From Spirochaetia bacterium (GTDB lineage Bacteria > Spirochaetota > Spirochaetia > Treponematales > Breznakiellaceae), in the NCBI GenBank assembly GCA_025997595.1, contig BNUU01000013.1, positions 1 to 44,638 of the forward strand: DNA of 44,638 nucleotides, written 5' to 3'. This document shows positions 7,579 through 16,447 of the stretch, piece by piece. Position 1 is the stretch's first letter. Each line of letters begins with the position of its first letter. A program made the translations under genes and the position numbers. The notes under the pieces were generated by a model. That model was given only the letters and a program-made list of their open reading frames with translations. It did not search any database and was not told where the DNA came from.

Positions 7579-8469
7579 ATGATTCCCTCCTACCCCGATT
7601 TTGTGCCCATCAGTCTGGATATAAAAGATGAATTACACGAAAAGCTTTCAATGACCCCCGACGGGGTTTCGGAATTTACCTTTGCGAACCTCTATCTTTT
7701 CCGCGGCCATTATCAGTACCGGGTCTCCCGGACGACCGATGACGCCGACGGCGTACCCATCATTTCCGGCATCCAGCCCAATCGGGGGCCCTTTTTTCTG
7801 ACCCCCTGCGCTTTTCCCGGCCGGGAGATATTGAAAAGCCTTTTTGACACCCACGATTACTGGAAGAATATTCCCGAATCGGTCCTGGCGCCGAACCGGG
7901 AAACCATTGAAGCATTAGGGGTGGAAATTACCGAGGACCGGAACAACTTCGACTACCTCTACCTCCGTACCGATCTTGCTGAATTGGCAGGAAAAAAATA
8001 CCACAAAAAGCGGAATCTGGTGAATCAGTTTTTAAGCGCCTACGACCATCAGGAGTGGCCCCTGACACCGGACCTTATCCCGGAGGCCCTGGGCGTCCTG
8101 GACCGCTGGCACGCGGACAAGGGCGGCGAGGGTGATTACGCCGCCGCCCGTGAGGCCCTCGACCTTTTCAGGCCCCTGGGCCTTGCGGGTCAGATCTACT
8201 TTATCAACGGCAAGCCCGCGGGCTGGTGTCTGGGGGAAAGTCTTGCCCGGGGAAGGATGTTCGCCATCCATTTTGAAAAGGGCATCGGCGAGTACAAGGG
8301 AATCTACCAGTATATGAACCAGGCCTTTGCCGTCTCCCTGCCCGACTATTACACCCACATCAACCGTGAGCAGGACCTGGGGGACGACGGCCTGCGTCAG
8401 GCGAAGGAGACCTACCGGCCGAGCGGATTTGTGAAGAAGTATGTGGGGAGGATGACGGGTGCTCAATAA
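7579..8469 (+). CDS. DUF2156 protein, phosphatidylglycerol lysyltransferase C-terminal-like
   Basis: 296 residues. The pattern GKKYHKKRNLVNQF at about 138-151, a GNAT-like core (GQIYFINGKPAGWCLGESL) and the ending INREQDLGDDGLRQAKETYR-P-GFVKKYVG are diagnostic of DUF2156 (LPG_synthase_C). The related MprF domain transfers aminoacyl groups to phosphatidylglycerol. Stand-alone, membrane-free versions like this are common and their acceptor is unknown. The start is ATG 7579: the six bases before it are not a ribosome binding site, and a -10 box ends at 7572, so the mRNA is probably leaderless. It overlaps the dam gene by 11 nt. Confidence 0.85.
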   Translation: MIPSYPDFVPISLDIKDELHEKLSMTPDGVSEFTFANLYLFRGHYQYRVSRTTDDADGVPIISGIQPNRGPFFLTPCAFPGREILKSLFDTHDYWKNIPESVLAPNRETIEALGVEITEDRNNFDYLYLRTDLAELAGKKYHKKRNLVNQFLSAYDHQEWPLTPDLIPEALGVLDRWHADKGGEGDYAAAREALDLFRPLGLAGQIYFINGKPAGWCLGESLARGRMFAIHFEKGIGEYKGIYQYMNQAFAVSLPDYYTHINREQDLGDDGLRQAKETYRPSGFVKKYVGRMTGAQ

Positions 8470-9310
8470 GAACCCGCTGATCAAACCTTATCTGAAATGG
8501 GCCGGGGGAAAACGGCAGCTTCTGCCGGAGATACGGAAACTGCTACCCGCAAGCATTGGGAAACTTACCTGGTACGAACCCTTTGTGGGCGCCGGGGCGG
8601 CGCTCTTCGATCTGCAGCCGGAGCAGGCGGTGATCAATGATCGTAACTCCGATCTCATCATGACCTACCGGGTGATTCAAAATAATATCGAAGAACTGCT
8701 TGCGGCTCTGGAATTCTATCAGGGGAAATATGAAAGATCTTTTTACTACGAGGTACGTGCGCTGGATCGGGCCGAAGCTTACCATGATATGACGGATAGT
8801 GAAAAAGCGGCCCGGCTTATCTATCTGAATAAAACCTGTTACAACGGGCTTTACCGGGTGAATAAAGGGGGTTTTTTCAATGTGCCTTTCGGGAGATACA
8901 GTAATCCTGCTATTTTTGAAGAACCGGTTTTGCGGGCGATACATTGTTATTTAAATTCAAATAGTATTACTATTCTGAACGGTGATTTTGCGGAAGCGGT
9001 AAAAAACGCCGATGAGCATTCTTTTGTGTATTTTGATCCCCCGTACCATCCGTTCAAAAAGTCAGGTTTTACCGCCTATCAGGCGGGGGGATTCGGTGAA
9101 GATGAGCAGACGCGGCTGCGGGATATTTTTCGGGAATTGACTGAGCGGGGGGTTTCCTGTTTGTTGAGCAATTCGGACACCCCCTGCATAAGGGGATTGT
9201 ATCAGGACAAAAGATTCGGCATAATTGGTATTTCGGCGAACCGGGCGATCAATTCGGCGGCGGGCGGCCGGGGCAAGATCGGCGAAGTACTGATAAAAAA
9301 CTGGAGCTAA
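8459..9310 (+). CDS. dam: DNA adenine methylase (Dam / D12 class)
   Basis: 283 residues from GTG 8459, with GGGGAGG 8 nt upstream inside the previous gene. Motif X is KWAGGKRQLL at 13-22, the SAM-binding motif is PFVGAGAALF at 41-50, and the catalytic motif IV is DPPY at 193-196; NKTCYNGLYRVN is also typical. The order (X, FxGxG, target recognition, DPPY) is the alpha class of N6-adenine methyltransferases, closest to Dam/DpnM, which modify GATC; specificity cannot be read from sequence alone. No restriction endonuclease gene is adjacent, so it is either an orphan housekeeping methylase or acquired alone. Confidence 0.92.
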   Translation: MLNKNPLIKPYLKWAGGKRQLLPEIRKLLPASIGKLTWYEPFVGAGAALFDLQPEQAVINDRNSDLIMTYRVIQNNIEELLAALEFYQGKYERSFYYEVRALDRAEAYHDMTDSEKAARLIYLNKTCYNGLYRVNKGGFFNVPFGRYSNPAIFEEPVLRAIHCYLNSNSITILNGDFAEAVKNADEHSFVYFDPPYHPFKKSGFTAYQAGGFGEDEQTRLRDIFRELTERGVSCLLSNSDTPCIRGLYQDKRFGIIGISANRAINSAAGGRGKIGEVLIKNWS

Positions 9311-9312
9311 AC

Positions 9313-9969
9313 ATGGACTGGCAGAGTACTCTTTATTCACTTCCCGGCATTATTGTGGGCCTTACGGTTCATGAGTATTGCCATGCCCGGGCTGCATTTG
9401 CGCTGGGGGACACTACCGCGAAGGATCAGGGGCGGCTCACCTTGAATCCCCTGCGGCACATCGATCTTATCGGGTTTATCTTCATCCTGGTGGCAGGATT
9501 CGGCTGGGCAAAGCCGGTGCAGTTTTCACCCGGCGCGCTGCGGCATCCCCGGCGGGACAAGGCGCTGATCGCGGCGGCGGGGCCGGTTTCCAATCTGCTC
9601 ATGGCCCTGATTTTAGTTTTACTTTTCAAGGGATCCCAGTTACTTCTGCGGCATCTGTATGCTTTGGGTTTGATAACGGAGGGCAATTCCGGCGTGGTTA
9701 TCACCATCATGCTCGCCATACTCCAGGGAACGATTATCAACATGGGGCTCTTTGTTTTTAACCTGATCCCCATCCCGCCCCTGGACGGCAGCCACATTGT
9801 TTTTTCCGGCCTGAATCTTGCGCCGGAAACAGAATACCGGATCATGCGTATCGGCGCGCCGGCGCTGTTCATCATCCTGATCGTTCAAAACAGAATCGGT
9901 ATTACGATCCTGCCCATCGGGAAAATAGTGCGGACCCTGCTGGGTATCTTGATTCCTGAACTGCGGTAA
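9313..9969 (+). CDS. Site-2 protease family (M50) membrane metalloprotease
   Basis: 218 residues; GGAG precedes ATG 9313. HEYCH at 20-24 is the zinc HExxH motif inside the first membrane helix, and NLIPIPPLDGSH at 150-161 is the N-P-x2-DG motif supplying the third ligand (Asp 158). About five hydrophobic segments and the lack of a PDZ domain place it in the small Rip/YwhC-like group, distinct from RseP. These enzymes cut membrane-embedded substrates; the substrate here is unknown. It starts two bases after dam, so the two are likely co-transcribed. Confidence 0.92.
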   Translation: MDWQSTLYSLPGIIVGLTVHEYCHARAAFALGDTTAKDQGRLTLNPLRHIDLIGFIFILVAGFGWAKPVQFSPGALRHPRRDKALIAAAGPVSNLLMALILVLLFKGSQLLLRHLYALGLITEGNSGVVITIMLAILQGTIINMGLFVFNLIPIPPLDGSHIVFSGLNLAPETEYRIMRIGAPALFIILIVQNRIGITILPIGKIVRTLLGILIPELR

Positions 9970-10029
9970 GGATTCGCATACTGCCTATTGACAAGCCTTA
10001 AAAGATCCGTCAAACTAAAATGGTATATT

Positions 10030-10250
10030 TCAAAGGAAGTGAGGTGCGGGCAATGCCCTAATCCTCCGCTATCCCGTAACTGTAATTGGATCTGAATATC
10101 CGTGATATTCAGCCGATTCCGTCAATAACAGCCACTGGTCAAAAGCCGGGAAGGCTGACGGAAAAGGCCGGACCCATAAGTCAGGAAACTTTGGTATACA
10201 GGCATCTGGATGCCGCAATATTTTCAGGCTTCGAGGATTGAGCCCTGAGA
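10030..10250 (+). ncRNA. Cobalamin (B12) riboswitch
   Basis: The 347-nt gap before the lipoprotein gene carries the AdoCbl-riboswitch hallmarks: GAGGTGCGGGC...CCCGTAACTGT (10040-10072), GCCACTGG (10131-10138), CGGGAAGGCTGACGG (10148-10162) and the B12 box AAGTCAGGAAAC (10178-10189), followed by GGCATCTGGATGCC. The last part (TCAGGCTTCGAGG...GAGCCCTGA) may form the 3' stem or kissing loop. Everything downstream is B12 uptake, as expected for this class. Boundaries are approximate. Confidence 0.9.
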
Positions 10251-10289
10251 AAGACTGCCGTATTATTCTGTCCGGTATTTTTTCCCTGG

Positions 10290-10310
10290 CTCCTTTTTTT
10301 CGAAAAGGAG
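10290..10310 (+). promoter_or_regulatory. Ribosome-binding-site-sequestering hairpin (riboswitch expression platform)
   Basis: CTCCTTTT (10290-10297) is perfectly complementary to AAAAGGAG (10303-10310), with loop TTTCG. The second arm is the Shine-Dalgarno of the lipoprotein gene starting at 10317. This is the layout of a riboswitch acting on translation initiation rather than on termination. Confidence 0.75.
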
Positions 10311-10316
10311 TAATCT

Positions 10317-10808
10317 ATGTTAAAAAACGTGTTCTATCGCTTTGCCGTACTGTGCCTTGTTATGGGGGCGCTGTCGTTTGTGGGGTGCGGTGATGGCGCG
10401 GGGGGCGGCAACCTGATTGGTACCTGGACCAGTACCTTCGGTGAAAGTTATACAATAACCACTGATACCGTCACTTATGATGCGGGCGCTATGGGCGCTG
10501 AATTCAGTTATGCCGGGACAATTAGAAACGCACCGAATTTTGCCAACCCATACGGGATCATAATCATTGAATATACACAAAAACCAACTTATTATGATTA
10601 TGGCCCGGCGCCGGATTATGCAAAGACTAACCCTCATATACCAGTAAATAATTTTCAGGCTATTTATTGGAAGGATTTAACAACAGCTTCCGTAGGATTG
10701 GCGCAAACAAATGAAGAAGAGAAAGCAACGTTAAGTGATGCAACGGCAGCCTTCACCCTGGATAATGAATCTACATATATTTCTTACTACGGAGGGTATA
10801 GTAAATAG
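10317..10808 (+). CDS. B12-regulated lipoprotein, lipocalin-like beta fold suspected
   Basis: 163 residues. The signal peptide ends in the lipobox SFVGC, so Cys 24 would be lipidated. The mature part begins with a Gly-rich linker and then GTWTSTFGESYTITTDTVTY, the alternating pattern of a small beta barrel, with many Tyr and aromatic residues throughout. It is the first gene under the cobalamin riboswitch and ends 2 nt before the TonB-dependent receptor gene. That position suggests a surface or periplasmic lipoprotein aiding B12 capture, by analogy with BtuG/BtuH of Bacteroides, which are unrelated in length. No family is recognised with certainty; the role is inferred from context only. Confidence 0.8.
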   Translation: MLKNVFYRFAVLCLVMGALSFVGCGDGAGGGNLIGTWTSTFGESYTITTDTVTYDAGAMGAEFSYAGTIRNAPNFANPYGIIIIEYTQKPTYYDYGPAPDYAKTNPHIPVNNFQAIYWKDLTTASVGLAQTNEEEKATLSDATAAFTLDNESTYISYYGGYSK

Positions 10809-10810
10809 TA

Positions 10811-12829
10811 ATGCTGCTGTTTTTTCCAAAGGCCGGGAGGCTGCTCCCGGTCTTTATCATCGCATTATGCATTCTCGACCCTCTGTTTGCCCAGGAAATT
10901 GCAGAGGATGAATATCTCCCCCTCATGGAGGGGGAGGGAATCACCGTAACCGCCAGCCCGGAGACTACCCAGCAGATGCAGGTAGTCACCAAAGAGGAAA
11001 TTGACCGCATCCATGCCCCGGATCTGGGGACACTCCTGCAGGAGACCCTGGGCTTGGGGGTCACCCGGTACGGCGGCTACGGGAATCAAACCGACATTAA
11101 CATGCGGGGCTTTGATTCGGAACGGATCGCCTTTCTCATAGACGGGGTCCCCGCCAATTCCCCCCTGGGCAGTGAATTTGATTTAAGCCGGATTGACCTT
11201 AACGCTGTGGAACGGATCGAAGTTATCTACGGCGGATCGGATTCAAAATACAATGTATCGGGCGCACTGGGCGGGGTTATCAACATTATCACCGTCAAAA
11301 AACAGCAGCCCGGTTTGCGGATAGGAGGCAGTGTCACCAATACCTCCGCCATGCCCGGAACATACCGGGAACGGGACGGAAGCACCGGAAGCCCCCGCGG
11401 GGAAGATCTGTTTGATACGCAGAATTATGCCCTTTTTGCGGGGTTCGGCGCGGAAAAATATTCATGGTCGGCCAATCTATTTGCCAACCGCGCCGGGAAT
11501 CATTTTCTCTTTACCGATTACACAGGAAGAATCCGTCGGAAAGATAACAACGAAGTCCGGGATACCGGGGCGTCCGCATCTTTTGTGCGGGATTTACCGG
11601 ATAATTATTCAAGGCTGATCGCTTCCGCCGATTTCTATTACGGCGATAAAAACATTCCCAGATCCGGTTTCTCAAGTTTAGCGGGAAAGCAAACCGATGT
11701 TTCCTCCCGACAAAACATTATGCTCGACATGCCCCGCGCTTTCCGGGATGATCTTGCCGCGGAGGCTAGCCTCAGTCATTCATGGCAGCGCCTGGGTTAT
11801 GATCCGCCTTCGGGGCGCAGCTCCCTTCACGGCCAGCACAGTATTACTGCGATTAACCGGTTGAGCTGGTATACCGTGGAAAAGCTTACCCTCAGATCGG
11901 GATGGGACTACCGCTTTAACTATCTGGATTCTACGGAGAATGGCCTCCGCAGCCGCCATGACGGCGGCGTTTATCTTACGGCGGAATATCAGCCCCATAA
12001 AACATTTTTGGCTATCCCGTCGATAAAGGCGGTCTTTAGCGGCCCCGACAGCGCGGAGCCGGTAGTTGCGGTACCCAAGCTTGGCTTTCTCTGGAATGTA
12101 AACGACTCCTTAAGTCTCAAGAACAACTACTTCCGCAGTTTTAAACACCCCGATTTTGAGGACCTCTACTGGGCCGGGGGCGGCGCGTATGGCAACACGG
12201 ATCTGCGGCCTGAAGACGGCTGGGGCGGGGATATAAGCGCTTCCTATCGTTTCAAAAAAAACCGGAGCATCGAAGGCGTTTTTTTCACCCAATGGACAAA
12301 CGATTCGATCCACTGGTACGGCGCGGGTGGAGTGTGGAAGCCGCAGAATGTGGGGGAGGCGATCTTCTTCGGTGTGGATACAAAAGCAAGGGGCGATATT
12401 CCCCTCCCAAAAGGTCCGTTTAAAAAGATCGGCCTTTCACTATCATATCAGTACCTTTTGAGCTATCTTTTGAGTTATGGATATACCTACGATTCCGGCA
12501 AGCGCATTCCCTACATGCCCATGCACAGCATCGGCGCATCGGTTAGCCTGCATTGGGGGGCGAATAATCGGGGAAACGAAGGCTCCCTGCTCATCTCCGG
12601 CCATTACGAAAGCCTGCGCTACCACGATACCGCCAACATTACCAAACTGGACCCCTGCTTTTTGCTCAACATAACGGTTAATCAACATATCAACAAAAAC
12701 ATCTCCGCCTTTGCCGCCGTGCGGAATATCCTTAACACTTCTTATGAATCATTCAACGACTACCCCATGCCGGGGCTTACCATAACTATCGGTATGCGGG
12801 TAAACTATGAGGGGATCGGTGCGCCATGA
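10811..12829 (+). CDS. btuB: TonB-dependent outer-membrane receptor, BtuB-like
   Basis: 672 residues with a signal peptide (cut near FAQ at 27). A TonB-box-like GITVTAS follows, then the plug domain (about 55-165: DINMRGFDSERIAFLIDGVP and GGVINIIT) and a beta-barrel of about 500 residues with the usual FKHPDFEDLYWAG and NLRPE-like (TDLRPEDGW) segments. It takes up a substrate across the outer membrane using TonB-ExbBD energy. The upstream cobalamin riboswitch and downstream BtuFCD genes point to corrinoids. The last strand, GLTITIGMRVNY, is followed by a short tail rather than a terminal Phe/Trp. No tonB, exbB or exbD is in the window. ATGA overlap with the next gene. Confidence 0.9.
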   Translation: MLLFFPKAGRLLPVFIIALCILDPLFAQEIAEDEYLPLMEGEGITVTASPETTQQMQVVTKEEIDRIHAPDLGTLLQETLGLGVTRYGGYGNQTDINMRGFDSERIAFLIDGVPANSPLGSEFDLSRIDLNAVERIEVIYGGSDSKYNVSGALGGVINIITVKKQQPGLRIGGSVTNTSAMPGTYRERDGSTGSPRGEDLFDTQNYALFAGFGAEKYSWSANLFANRAGNHFLFTDYTGRIRRKDNNEVRDTGASASFVRDLPDNYSRLIASADFYYGDKNIPRSGFSSLAGKQTDVSSRQNIMLDMPRAFRDDLAAEASLSHSWQRLGYDPPSGRSSLHGQHSITAINRLSWYTVEKLTLRSGWDYRFNYLDSTENGLRSRHDGGVYLTAEYQPHKTFLAIPSIKAVFSGPDSAEPVVAVPKLGFLWNVNDSLSLKNNYFRSFKHPDFEDLYWAGGGAYGNTDLRPEDGWGGDISASYRFKKNRSIEGVFFTQWTNDSIHWYGAGGVWKPQNVGEAIFFGVDTKARGDIPLPKGPFKKIGLSLSYQYLLSYLLSYGYTYDSGKRIPYMPMHSIGASVSLHWGANNRGNEGSLLISGHYESLRYHDTANITKLDPCFLLNITVNQHINKNISAFAAVRNILNTSYESFNDYPMPGLTITIGMRVNYEGIGAP

Positions 12830-13734
12830 AACAGAAAACAGCAGCAGTATTACTATTGATGTTCTTGATACTGACCGGATGCAACCGCAGCCCGGGCGGC
12901 GCAGGGGGACGGGCCGCAGGTACGGCGGCAAGTGGCGGCACCCCCGCCGTCATCAACCGCATCATCTCCACCGCCCCCTCAAACACGGAGATCCTCATCG
13001 GCCTGGGTTTGGCGGACCGGATCATCGCTGCGGATAAGTATTCCATGGAAATAGAGGGCCTGCCGCCGGATATTGCGGAAGTAGATTTTTTCTATCCCGA
13101 CCCGGAGGCAATCATCGGCCTGGAAGCGGACATCATTATTTCCAGCGAGCATAACGTGTACGGCGCGGGGGACGACCCTTTCAGGCTGCTTAAGGAAATG
13201 GGCATTACGGTGTTATACACCCCTACCAGCAGCAGTATCGCCGACATTTACCGGGACATCGAACACATCGCCGCAGCCCTGGGAGCCGCAGAAAAAGGGA
13301 ATGAGCTGATACTGACCATGAAGGAACAGATTGACAGTATTGCTGCGGTTGGAAGCGGTATTATCCTGAAGAAATCGGTGTATTTTGAGATATCCCCCGT
13401 CCCAAATATGGTGACCGTGGGCAGGGGAACCTTTCTCGGCGAAATGATTGAACTCATCGGGGCGCGGAATGTTTTTGCCGACAAGCCCGGCTGGATTGCC
13501 CCCGGCGCGGAGGCCGTGCTGGAACGGAACCCCGATATAATCCTGACCAATGTCAATTTTATTGATGACCCGGCGGGTGAAATAAAAAGCCGCGCCGGCT
13601 TTAATACCCTTAAGGCCGTGCAGGACAATGCGGTGTATACCATCGATACCGATTCCTCATCCCGGCCGTCCCAGCGCATCATCCTGGCTTTACGGCAAAT
13701 GGCCCACACGGTGTACCCGGAATATTATGAATAA
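12826..13734 (+). CDS. btuF: Cobalamin ABC transporter substrate-binding lipoprotein
   Basis: 302 residues. Lipobox LILTGC, so anchored to the outer face of the inner membrane. A Gly/Ala-rich linker leads to a TroA/FecB/BtuF-type bilobal domain: RIISTAPSNTEILIGLGL and the DPEAIIGLEADIIISS segment are characteristic, with a long connecting helix in the middle. It would bind cobalamin in the periplasm and hand it to BtuCD. The 4-nt overlap with the receptor gene and 8-nt overlap with the permease gene indicate translational coupling in the riboswitch operon. Confidence 0.9.
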   Translation: MKQKTAAVLLLMFLILTGCNRSPGGAGGRAAGTAASGGTPAVINRIISTAPSNTEILIGLGLADRIIAADKYSMEIEGLPPDIAEVDFFYPDPEAIIGLEADIIISSEHNVYGAGDDPFRLLKEMGITVLYTPTSSSIADIYRDIEHIAAALGAAEKGNELILTMKEQIDSIAAVGSGIILKKSVYFEISPVPNMVTVGRGTFLGEMIELIGARNVFADKPGWIAPGAEAVLERNPDIILTNVNFIDDPAGEIKSRAGFNTLKAVQDNAVYTIDTDSSSRPSQRIILALRQMAHTVYPEYYE

Positions 13735-14722
13735 TAACAAAAAAATCCTGACAGGCGTGTTAGTATCACTGTTTATATTGTGCGGGGGTTCTGCGCTGGG
13801 AAGTTCCTCCATCAGCATTACTGATACATTCAGGATTATGCTGAATATGACCGGCGGCCTTGACCCCAGGGATGTTGCCATCGTCCGGCAGTTACGGCTC
13901 CCCCGTGCGCTGCTGGCTTTTATGGCCGGGGGCGCCCTGGCGATGAGCGGCGCGGTGTTTCAGTCAGTGCTAAAAAACCAGCTTGCCTCACCTTACATCA
14001 TCGGCGTGTCATCGGGAGCCTCCCTGGGGGCGGCGCTGGTGATTATCGGCGGCATAAGCCTGCCCTTCATCGGGGGCTTCACCCTACCCCTCGCAGGTTT
14101 TGTGTTCAGCCTCCTCACGGTCTTTTTTGTGATCGCCTTTTCCGCCCAGCTGGACCGGACCATGTCAAACAACACAGTAATACTGTTCGGTATGGTGGTT
14201 TCCCTTTTTGTGAACGCCCTGCTCACCACCCTTATTGCGCTTTTCCGGGAGGAACTTAAAACCCTGATCCTCTGGCAGATGGGGAGCTTCTCCCTTAAAG
14301 GCTGGCCCTACGTTACGCTGATGCTGCCCTTTTTGTTAATCGGCAGCCTGGGGATCGCCCGGTACACCCGGGAAATGGACATCCTCACCTTTGGCGAAGA
14401 CGAGGCCCAGTCGGCGGGGGTGGAAATTCATGGAATACGAAAAAAACTGTTTTTTTTCGCCGCCCTATTAACCGGTGGGGCCGTGGCCCTGAGCGGCGCC
14501 ATCGGCTTTGTGGACCTTATCGCACCCCATGCGGCGCGGAAAATCGTGGGCTCCAATCACCGGTACGTGATCCCCATGTCATTCATCATCGGCGGCAGCC
14601 TCATGGTGGTCACCGACCTTATCGCCCGGACCATCATCTCCCCGTCGGAACTGCCCGTGGGCGCCATTACGGCGATCATCGGCGCGCCCTTCTTCGCCTG
14701 GGTCTATTTTAAAAAAGGCTGA
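13727..14722 (+). CDS. btuC: Cobalamin ABC transporter permease (FecCD family)
   Basis: 331 residues from ATG 13727. The longer frame beginning at 13628 lies in btuF and has no start signal. About ten membrane helices; FecCD landmarks include RQLRLPRALLAFMAGGALAM, SGAVFQSVLKNQLASPYIIG and the C-terminal GLIAPH-like FVDLIAPHAAR-x-IVGSNHR cytoplasmic loop that docks the ATPase. It forms the homodimeric channel for B12 import. Overlaps btuF by 8 nt. Confidence 0.92.
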   Translation: MNNNKKILTGVLVSLFILCGGSALGSSSISITDTFRIMLNMTGGLDPRDVAIVRQLRLPRALLAFMAGGALAMSGAVFQSVLKNQLASPYIIGVSSGASLGAALVIIGGISLPFIGGFTLPLAGFVFSLLTVFFVIAFSAQLDRTMSNNTVILFGMVVSLFVNALLTTLIALFREELKTLILWQMGSFSLKGWPYVTLMLPFLLIGSLGIARYTREMDILTFGEDEAQSAGVEIHGIRKKLFFFAALLTGGAVALSGAIGFVDLIAPHAARKIVGSNHRYVIPMSFIIGGSLMVVTDLIARTIISPSELPVGAITAIIGAPFFAWVYFKKG

Positions 14723-14735
14723 GGTGGGACACAAA

Positions 14736-15497
14736 ATGCTGGAAATCAAAAACCTGTATGCCGGTTACGGCGGCACGGACGTTATCAAAAACATCAACCT
14801 TGATGCCAATGCGGGGGAGATACTCTGCATCGCCGGTCCCAACGGATGCGGCAAGAGCACATTACTTAAAACAATAGCCCGCCTGCTTCCCTATCGCGGT
14901 AGTATTACTGTTGACGGGCAGGATGCCGCATCATTTACGCGAAAGGATCTGTCAAAAAAGATCGCCCTCCTGGGGCAAATCTCCCAAATCTATTTTCCCT
15001 ACACCGTGTACGACACCGTCTCCCTGGGCCGTTATGTACACACATCGGGGTTCCTCAAAAACCTGTCCGCAGAAGACCGAAACATCATCGCCGATACCAT
15101 CGAACGGCTGGAACTTGAGGATATACAGAACCGGCTTATCACCGCATTATCCGGGGGCCAGCTGCAGCGGGTCTTCCTCGCCCGAACTTTAGTCCAGGAC
15201 CCGGAGATCATTCTCCTTGACGAGCCCACCAATCACCTTGATCTGAAACACCAGGTAGAACTTCTGCAATACCTTTCCGCATGGGTCAAAGAAAAAAACC
15301 GAATCATTGTCGGGGTACTCCACGATCTCAATCTGGTCCACCGTTTCAGCGATTATACCGCCCTTATGAGCGACGGGAAAATTGTTTCCCACGGGAAGCC
15401 GGAAGAAGTCCTGAACGGAGCAATGCTGCGGGAAGTGTACGGCATGGACATCGGGAGCTTTATGCGGGAATCCCTGGAGCGGTGGGAAAAAATATAA
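14736..15497 (+). CDS. btuD: Cobalamin ABC transporter ATP-binding protein
   Basis: 253 residues from ATG 14736; GAGGTGGGA upstream is its ribosome binding site, so the GTG at 14724 is not used. Walker A GPNGCGKST at 34-42, signature LSGGQLQR, Walker B IILLDEPTNHLD and the switch His in VLHDLN are all intact. It powers BtuC as a homodimer. It closes the B12 operon and starts 13 nt after btuC. Confidence 0.92.
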   Translation: MLEIKNLYAGYGGTDVIKNINLDANAGEILCIAGPNGCGKSTLLKTIARLLPYRGSITVDGQDAASFTRKDLSKKIALLGQISQIYFPYTVYDTVSLGRYVHTSGFLKNLSAEDRNIIADTIERLELEDIQNRLITALSGGQLQRVFLARTLVQDPEIILLDEPTNHLDLKHQVELLQYLSAWVKEKNRIIVGVLHDLNLVHRFSDYTALMSDGKIVSHGKPEEVLNGAMLREVYGMDIGSFMRESLERWEKI

Positions 15498-15502
15498 ACG
15501 CC

Positions 15503-15535
15503 GCCGCAGTGTTTCTGCGATACGGCATTTTATTT
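15503..15535 (+). terminator. Possible terminator of the cobalamin operon
   Basis: GCCGCAG-TGTTT-CTGCGATACGGC followed by ATTTTATTT. The stem is imperfect and the U-run broken, so this is only moderately convincing. It sits where the operon meets the convergent lipase gene. Confidence 0.4.
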
Positions 15536-16331
15536 AAAGTCCCCTTGCGGCCAGATCCTTTGCAATATCAAGGTATAATTCACGAAAATCCATTCCCTTG
15601 TACTTTATCCGGTATAAATCAATAACCCCCGAATGGCTTATACCGAATGCGCCCCGGGTTGTTATGATCCCGCGGAATTCCCCCCACTTTGCCGATTCTA
15701 CGGGACACAAACCGTCGTTTTCACCATCGGTAAATTTAAGATAGGCATTCAGAAAAATGAATGAAGGATCGCTGAAAAAGTATTTCATCTGCGAAGCATA
15801 ACTCTGATAATACACAGTATCACTATCAGGATAATTTTTATTGAATTCAGTACAGCTGATTTCAGAAAGCTGCCGGCTGCTGGTAAAAAAATCCGGATTT
15901 TTATCGCCCTGAATTTTATTCCAGGTATTTACAAAGAAGGAAGCAAATTTATACAGGCCCGTTGGAATTTTGAGGGCCCTATTCATGGCCTTAACCCCGT
16001 GATGGGGCGTTGATATGGTTGTCAGTGAGGCAACCGCATAATCCATGCCAAGGGCGCTGATAAGATAACGGGATTCAAGGCCGCCCCGAGAATGGGCAAT
16101 GATATTTACCTTTTCCAACCCCTCTTCCCGGATCAAGGCAAGAATGGTTTCCCTGATTATTTCCGCATTCCCCTCAACGGAACCCCAGGAATCGGTCCCA
16201 CCGTAATAAATGGTGATTCCATTTTTGGAAAAATATTTGGGAATGCGCCCCCAATAATCAATAAAGCCCAGGGTCTTGTCCCGAAAGCCTGCGCCATGCA
16301 CCAAAAGGATCGGATATTTCAGACTTACCAT
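15534..16331 (-). CDS. Triacylglycerol lipase-like alpha/beta hydrolase
   Basis: 265 residues; AGGAG precedes ATG 16331. LVHGAGF at 10-16 is the oxyanion loop. The nucleophile elbow is AHSRGG with Ser 81, where bacterial lipases usually have GHSQGG; Asp 206 in ENDGLCPVESAKWG and His 233 in GISHSGVID complete the triad. The ENDGL-VES-WG and ISTPHHG segments are typical of lipase family I (Pseudomonas/Proteus type). There is no signal peptide, so it is probably cytoplasmic or exported by another route. It stands alone, convergent to the B12 operon. Confidence 0.88.
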   Translation of the reverse strand: MVSLKYPILLVHGAGFRDKTLGFIDYWGRIPKYFSKNGITIYYGGTDSWGSVEGNAEIIRETILALIREEGLEKVNIIAHSRGGLESRYLISALGMDYAVASLTTISTPHHGVKAMNRALKIPTGLYKFASFFVNTWNKIQGDKNPDFFTSSRQLSEISCTEFNKNYPDSDTVYYQSYASQMKYFFSDPSFIFLNAYLKFTDGENDGLCPVESAKWGEFRGIITTRGAFGISHSGVIDLYRIKYKGMDFRELYLDIAKDLAARGL

Positions 16332-16401
16332 TTCTCACGGCTCCTGGGCATTAGGGATGGTACTGTATGGGGCAGACAAAAACACCAATACTGCGATGGT
16401 A

Positions 16402-16436
16402 AAGGGAGAAGGCCGGCATTTTCGCCCTTCTCCCTT
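16402..16436. terminator. Strong hairpin between the Cys-rich gene and the lipase gene
   Basis: AAGGGAGAAGG (16402-16412) and CCTTCTCCCTT (16426-16436) are perfect 11-bp arms with a 13-nt loop. It lies 11 nt past the stop of the minus-strand Cys-rich gene. No clean U-tract follows on either strand, so it may be a terminator or a 3'-end stabiliser. Confidence 0.55.
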
Positions 16437-16447
16437 ATAAGAAAAAA

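Noticed and set aside
9988..10030. A promoter for the B12 riboswitch from TTGACA at 9988-9993
   Set aside because: No acceptable -10 box at 16-18 nt spacing, so the transcription start could not be placed.
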